A stretch of 64,000 bases of DNA from assembly GCA_017448185.1 (NCBI GenBank), contig JAFSLX010000060.1, positions 1-64,000 on the forward strand. Reading direction: 5' to 3'. Under the pieces are notes generated by a model. It had not been told where the DNA came from. It searched no databases and worked only from the letters and a program-made list of their open reading frames with translations. Below, piece after piece: positions 60,045 through 64,000 of the stretch. Made by a program: the position numbers and the translations under genes. Origin of the DNA: Bacteroidales bacterium (GTDB lineage Bacteria > Bacteroidota > Bacteroidia > Bacteroidales > P3). Positions within the stretch are counted from its first letter, which is position 1. Each line of letters starts with the position of its first letter.

Positions 60045-60853
60045 TTTTTTAAGATGTTAAACAATAATGATGCCACAGAAACCAGTATGCTTGTTGATGT
60101 AAGCCATAGTGTGGTAGTCTGACCCACACTGGAGTTGCGTGCTTTCACCTTGTTGGGCTCAATATAGACAACATCGTTCTGTTGAAGATAGTAGCAAGGT
60201 GAATTAATAATGTTTATATCGTTGAGATTCAATGTGTATACAGTTCTTTTGCCATCGGCATCCTTGCGGATAAGTTTCACACGGTCGCGTACACCATAAA
60301 TGGTGAGATCTCCAGCAAGTGCCAGAGCTTCGAAGATGTTAATTTCTTCGTTACCCACGGTAAACATGCCAGGACGGGCCACCTCGCCCAGTACTGATAT
60401 CTTATAGTTGGCCATGCGCACTGTTACCACGGGGTCTTCCTTGCCATTCAAGTAGCGTACGATATGGTCGTGGATGAGTTGCTCACATTCGGCTTTCGAC
60501 AATCCTCCGACTTTCAGTGTACCCAGCACGGGAAAAGATATGGTGCCATCGTTGCTCACCAAGTAGGTTTGCAGGGCACGGGTGGAACTCACAGTCTGAC
60601 CGCCGGTTGATGCGTTTCCCAACGTTGGAGATACCGTCAGGTTGAAGGGAGCAGAAATCTCAGGATTTACTGTGTTTACTGTAATTGTCAGTACATCTTT
60701 GGGCATGATATGTGCCTCGTAGAGAAATGCCGAGCTGTCGGCAACAAATGTGTCGCTGTTCTGTATGTATGCCACATTCTTAGGCGAAGCGCAGGCAGCG
60801 AGCAGCAGGATTGCACTAGCAGCAATCACGTAGGTTGTTACATTCTTTGTCAT
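60041..60853 (-). CDS. Polysaccharide export outer-membrane lipoprotein (Wza-like)
   Basis: A 270-residue lipoprotein (signal with LLLAACASP; ATG at MTKNVTTY chosen because it sits just before the signal). The poly-export domain has YLVSNDGTISFPVLGTLKVGG and the SLBB-like part follows (VSVLGEVARPGMFTVG). A final hydrophobic segment is present (STSILVSVASLLFNIL). It should form the outer-membrane exit for a capsule or exopolysaccharide, with the kinase at 61058-63595. Confidence 0.92.
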   Translation of the reverse strand: MTKNVTTYVIAASAILLLAACASPKNVAYIQNSDTFVADSSAFLYEAHIMPKDVLTITVNTVNPEISAPFNLTVSPTLGNASTGGQTVSSTRALQTYLVSNDGTISFPVLGTLKVGGLSKAECEQLIHDHIVRYLNGKEDPVVTVRMANYKISVLGEVARPGMFTVGNEEINIFEALALAGDLTIYGVRDRVKLIRKDADGKRTVYTLNLNDINIINSPCYYLQQNDVVYIEPNKVKARNSSVGQTTTLWLTSTSILVSVASLLFNILKK

Positions 60854-60867
60854 ACTTTCTATCATTT

Positions 60868-61055
60868 TTAGTGAATATTCAAAAATCGTTTCCACCATGG
60901 ACGATGGTGACGGCGGGTAGCGTAAGAATCATTGCCGGAAGCAGTCTTGCTTATCAGTTGGTACCAGCCTGTGCCATAGGTAATCATCGAATATATCGTT
61001 CCCCAATCCGACAGACCTCCTATGTTCCGGTCATCAATGAAGATGTCAGCTTTAT
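60868..61055 (-). pseudogene. C-terminal remnant of a HAD-like hydrolase
   Basis: Between the kinase stop and the export gene the minus strand reads NKADIFIDDRNIGGL, then DWGTIYSMI and WWKRFLNIH before a stop. This matches the conserved end of a HAD-superfamily hydrolase seen in Bacteroidetes (the IDDRN segment carries the acidic metal-binding residues). No start codon or N-terminal half is present, so this appears to be a leftover of a lost gene. Confidence 0.6.
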
Positions 61056-61057
61056 TG

Positions 61058-63595
61058 TCATTTCTTGATGGAATTATCTTCATGCTGGCTATAGTGGCTG
61101 TTTGCATACATGCCATAATTGCCATAGTTACCGTATTTTCCGTAATTGCCATAGCGTCCATATTTACCATAAACACCATAGCCGTAGTAGTAGCCGTACT
61201 TGCGGAGCGACATGTCGATGCCGTTAATGGCAATTACTGCATTAGGCAGTTTGCCCTCTCCTGCCAGCTGGTTAATCAGGCCAAAGCTTGACTTGGGTGT
61301 AAAATCGGCACGGCAAACCAGGATGCAGCAGTCAGCATATCCTGCAATTTGCAGTGTATCAGAAACAAGCCCTATTGGAGCTGTATCCAATATGATATAG
61401 TCAAATTGCTGCTCCAACAGGTCTAAAATCTGTTTAAACGTTTTCCTGGCCAGCAGTTCCGACGGGTTGGGAGGTATTGTGCCTGACAGCAGCAGGAACA
61501 GGTTCTTGTTAACACCTGACTCTACAACCTGCCGCTGCAGGTCATCGGGTGTAACCTGCTCCTTGGTGAGCAGTGTGGTTATTCCGCGATTGCTGTCTGA
61601 AATTCCAAACAACTGGCCTAATGCCGGTTTTCGTATATCAAGTCCGCAAAGTATAACCTTCTTCCCCAGCAGGGCGAGACTCATGGCCAGATTGGCGCTA
61701 CAAAAAGTTTTACCCTCGCCGGAGATTGTAGATGTAAACAGAATTTTCTTCTCATTCTCCTTCAGGATGAATTTAATATTGGTTCGCAATGTGCGGAAAA
61801 TCTCATCCATCTGAGTATTCTTGTTCTCATGCACCACAATGCCTGCCGATGACTTCACCTCATCACTGGCCATAGGTATGTCAGCAATAACAGGAAGTGT
61901 AGTAAGGCTCTGAACATCATCATGTCCCTCTATACGGTAACGCAGCAGGCCTATTAGTACTATAATGGAAATAGGCAATCCTATGGCAAACAAAAGGGCT
62001 ACAAGGAATACTAAAGTCTTATTGGGGCTTCCTTTCCCTTGGTTAAGTGGCACATCTATGAGTCTGCCCTTGTCGGCGGTGGCAGCAAGTGATATACTGT
62101 TCTCCTCGCGCTTCTGTAGGAGCAGCAGCAGGATGCCCGACTGCACCTCCTGATGGCGGCCTATCTCCCTGAGAACCTGTTCCTGGGCCGGCGCACCAGC
62201 CACCTGGCCTTGGTACTTTACATATTGCTCCATAATACCCTGCCGGGCGATGTCGGCAGAATGACGAGCCTGCAACAATGCGGTCGAGATGCCGGCAGCC
62301 ATATCGTCGATAGTTGCAGTGAGTGTCTGCACCTGTGGCGCCTCCTCATTAGCAACGGTCAGCAGGCGGTTGCGATTGAGCACGGTCTGGTTGTAGTCCT
62401 TGATGAGTTGCGTGGTGGCTCCGTCGGTGAGTCCTACGTTGGAAGGTATCACCTGATACTTGTTACGTGGGTCACCTACATAATCTCTCAGATAATCTAT
62501 GAGTCGGATCTGTGCATCTATCTCTGATAGGCGGGAAGAGAACTGGTTGCTCAACTGGACGGCTTGTGTGGCGTCAACCTGGAGAGTTGTTACAGTATGG
62601 CTGCGTTTAAAGTTGGTGAGTTTATCTTCGGTAAGACCCAGCTCCTCATTTATTTTCTCAACCCTTTTGTTGATAAACTCCTCAGTCCGTAGCGCCACCT
62701 CATTTTTGTCGGCATTGGCTCTACGGTTATAGCATACAGCCAGTTGCCGTAAGAAATCCATTCCACGCTGCGGGTTTTTGTCTTTAAGGGTCAACTGGGC
62801 TATGTCGGTGCGTTTGCTGATAGGTTCAACAGTCATGGATGACAGATAGTTGGTTGCAGTCACCATTGGCGGCATAATGGTGACAATATATGATTCGTTT
62901 GGCCGCATCAGAAAACGCTCTGAAGCTGTCAGCGTCATTATACCAAGAGCAGTGTTAATACATGCGGGCAGTGAATCTATCCTCTCTTTGAAATTCTGAA
63001 TGCGGTCGCCGTGTTCTTTTCCTGATTGATATACGGTACCTGCAATAGAGTAGCCATCCCTATCCCGCGTGATTTCCATATTAATAGAAGATATGTAGCC
63101 CCATTCTATAAATTCCCGGTCAAGACTGTCAAGCACAGACGGATCCAGTTCCACTTCAACCGGCTGTTTACGGTAAACAAGTTTATCCATAACACGTCCT
63201 TTTAAACGATATTCTGCATTAAGATGCAGTTGGCGGACCACATCGCGCATGAGAACACGAGACCGTATAACCTCAACTTCATTGTCAATACCGGATGAAT
63301 TGCTCACAAAACCTACTTCCATCATGTTTGAGAGCAGTTGAGAGGCATTGCTGCTCTTTTTATCATCCTCTTTTATCAACATACGTGCCGACAGCTTGTA
63401 GGTTGGCTCAGTGTATCGCAGATACAGAATGGCTCCACTCACGAAGATAATAAATGAGAAGAGGAAGTACTGCCAGTTGAGCACCAAAAGGGAAAAAACT
63501 TTCTGGAAGCTAAAATCAGTTTTTTTTCTCTCGTCGCCTATAAGATCTTTCAGGTCATCGAGGTCTTCCAAATCAATTTCTACTTTGTCTGACAT
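61058..63595 (-). CDS. Exopolysaccharide chain-length tyrosine kinase (Wzc-like)
   Basis: An 845-residue inner-membrane protein controlling capsule/EPS polymer length. Two membrane segments (about 38-58 and 520-545) flank a large periplasmic Wzz/GNVR domain with coiled coil (TEEFINKRVEKINEELGLTE). The cytoplasmic BY-kinase has Walker A SGEGKTF, A-prime ILCGLDIRKP and B YIILDTAP. The C-terminus is an exceptional Tyr/Gly cluster (repeats of KYG, NYG) of about 40 residues that should be autophosphorylated. It follows the glycosyltransferase by 12 bases. Confidence 0.94.
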   Translation of the reverse strand: MSDKVEIDLEDLDDLKDLIGDERKKTDFSFQKVFSLLVLNWQYFLFSFIIFVSGAILYLRYTEPTYKLSARMLIKEDDKKSSNASQLLSNMMEVGFVSNSSGIDNEVEVIRSRVLMRDVVRQLHLNAEYRLKGRVMDKLVYRKQPVEVELDPSVLDSLDREFIEWGYISSINMEITRDRDGYSIAGTVYQSGKEHGDRIQNFKERIDSLPACINTALGIMTLTASERFLMRPNESYIVTIMPPMVTATNYLSSMTVEPISKRTDIAQLTLKDKNPQRGMDFLRQLAVCYNRRANADKNEVALRTEEFINKRVEKINEELGLTEDKLTNFKRSHTVTTLQVDATQAVQLSNQFSSRLSEIDAQIRLIDYLRDYVGDPRNKYQVIPSNVGLTDGATTQLIKDYNQTVLNRNRLLTVANEEAPQVQTLTATIDDMAAGISTALLQARHSADIARQGIMEQYVKYQGQVAGAPAQEQVLREIGRHQEVQSGILLLLLQKREENSISLAATADKGRLIDVPLNQGKGSPNKTLVFLVALLFAIGLPISIIVLIGLLRYRIEGHDDVQSLTTLPVIADIPMASDEVKSSAGIVVHENKNTQMDEIFRTLRTNIKFILKENEKKILFTSTISGEGKTFCSANLAMSLALLGKKVILCGLDIRKPALGQLFGISDSNRGITTLLTKEQVTPDDLQRQVVESGVNKNLFLLLSGTIPPNPSELLARKTFKQILDLLEQQFDYIILDTAPIGLVSDTLQIAGYADCCILVCRADFTPKSSFGLINQLAGEGKLPNAVIAINGIDMSLRKYGYYYGYGVYGKYGRYGNYGKYGNYGNYGMYANSHYSQHEDNSIKK

Positions 63596-63607
63596 AAGTT
63601 ATAATTT

Positions 63608-64000
63608 TTAATCGTTAATAAATTCTTTACTTATATAATAAAGGAACTTTACGGCGCCGATGATGTATCGTCGCCACATTCTTCTTGGTTCCATGATCAG
63701 TCGGTAGAGCCATTCCATGGAATTTCTTTGCCACGAAAGCGGAGCCCGTTTTACGGTTCCAGCATAGAAGTCGAACACGGCACCGACAGTTCCGCAATGG
63801 CAGTGGATATTTAGTTCGTCCCAATGTTGATATGTCCATTTCTCCTGTTTGGGAGCGGTCATGCCTATCCAGAGCAGGTCTGGGGCAGCATCATTAATGG
63901 CTTGTATCATCGTCTGGTTGTCCTCATCCGAGAACTCTGGTTTAAAAGGTGGCGAATACGTTATAATGTCCAGATTCGGATAATCGACAGCCGCCCGTTC
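63608..64000 (-). CDS. WecG/TagA/CpsF family glycosyltransferase (5' end beyond window)
   Basis: The last 131 residues of a glycosyltransferase that adds an amino-sugar such as ManNAc-type residues to a lipid-linked acceptor. PDLLWIGMTAPKQEKW, the family hallmark, then GTVGAVFDFYAGTVKRAP and EWLYRLIMEPRRMWRRY are clear. The frame is open to the window edge, so the start lies beyond 64000. It is the first visible gene of the exopolysaccharide operon. Confidence 0.92.
   Translation of the reverse strand, partial: ERAAVDYPNLDIITYSPPFKPEFSDEDNQTMIQAINDAAPDLLWIGMTAPKQEKWTYQHWDELNIHCHCGTVGAVFDFYAGTVKRAPLSWQRNSMEWLYRLIMEPRRMWRRYIIGAVKFLYYISKEFIND

Overview
The window looks like a chromosomal stretch of a Bacteroidales bacterium. 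The evidence is the recurrent Bacteroidetes promoter shape (TTTG, 19-20 bases, TAnnTTTG), a PorT homologue and a protein with a type IX secretion sorting domain, a GlsA/GlsB glycine-lipid pair, the rpmG-DUF4295 pair, a purH-mreB pair and a long IleS. I cannot fix the genus from the sequence alone.

Layout. 0.1-9.6 kb (minus strand) is one tightly packed operon that starts at ileS and runs through a membrane protein, an M20 peptidase, a MATE exporter, murB and a hypothetical protein to a lipoprotein sialidase. 9.6-13 kb holds DUF4295-rpmG and two secreted proteins. 13.2-17.3 kb (plus) holds glsA-glsB-ysxC-dacB. 17.3-22 kb (minus) holds mreB, purH, a hotdog thioesterase and pfkA. 22-35.4 kb (plus) is a mosaic: a secreted DNA/RNA nuclease, a restriction-modification cassette with a split C5 methylase, a transketolase whose two halves are separated by about 4.3 kb of cargo, duplicated zinc-ribbon genes, several small membrane proteins, a LOG-family enzyme and a Cas4-like nuclease. 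36-52 kb is mostly housekeeping (hemW, meaB, porT, ansA, rpsF-rpsR-rplI, seven tRNA genes, mutS, clpB, galE, a Fic protein). 53-59.8 kb is an AT-rich accessory island with a macro-like/YopX fusion, a GIY-YIG nuclease, an AAA+ ATPase, a YhcG nuclease and a decayed IS30 element. 59.8-64 kb is the end of an exopolysaccharide operon (WecG-type glycosyltransferase, tyrosine kinase, export lipoprotein).

The most unusual content is not protein coding. (1) Three homologous structured RNAs (about 35.95-36.2 kb minus, 53.08-53.3 kb plus, 57.8-58.04 kb minus) share a rod-like fold kept by compensatory changes, each with a promoter box and a terminator; two flank the accessory cassette. (2) Five intergenic hairpins are built from an 11-base unit close to GTTGTTCAGTC. 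(3) In 29.9-34.2 kb, a truncated or full copy of a gene lies upstream of an unrelated gene and then a full copy, three times over, which looks like a repeated mode of gene insertion. (4) Short-period repeats have been accommodated in frame inside many genes (murB, galE, yhcG, the VWA signal peptide and others).

All calls come from reading the sequence; no database search or folding program was run.
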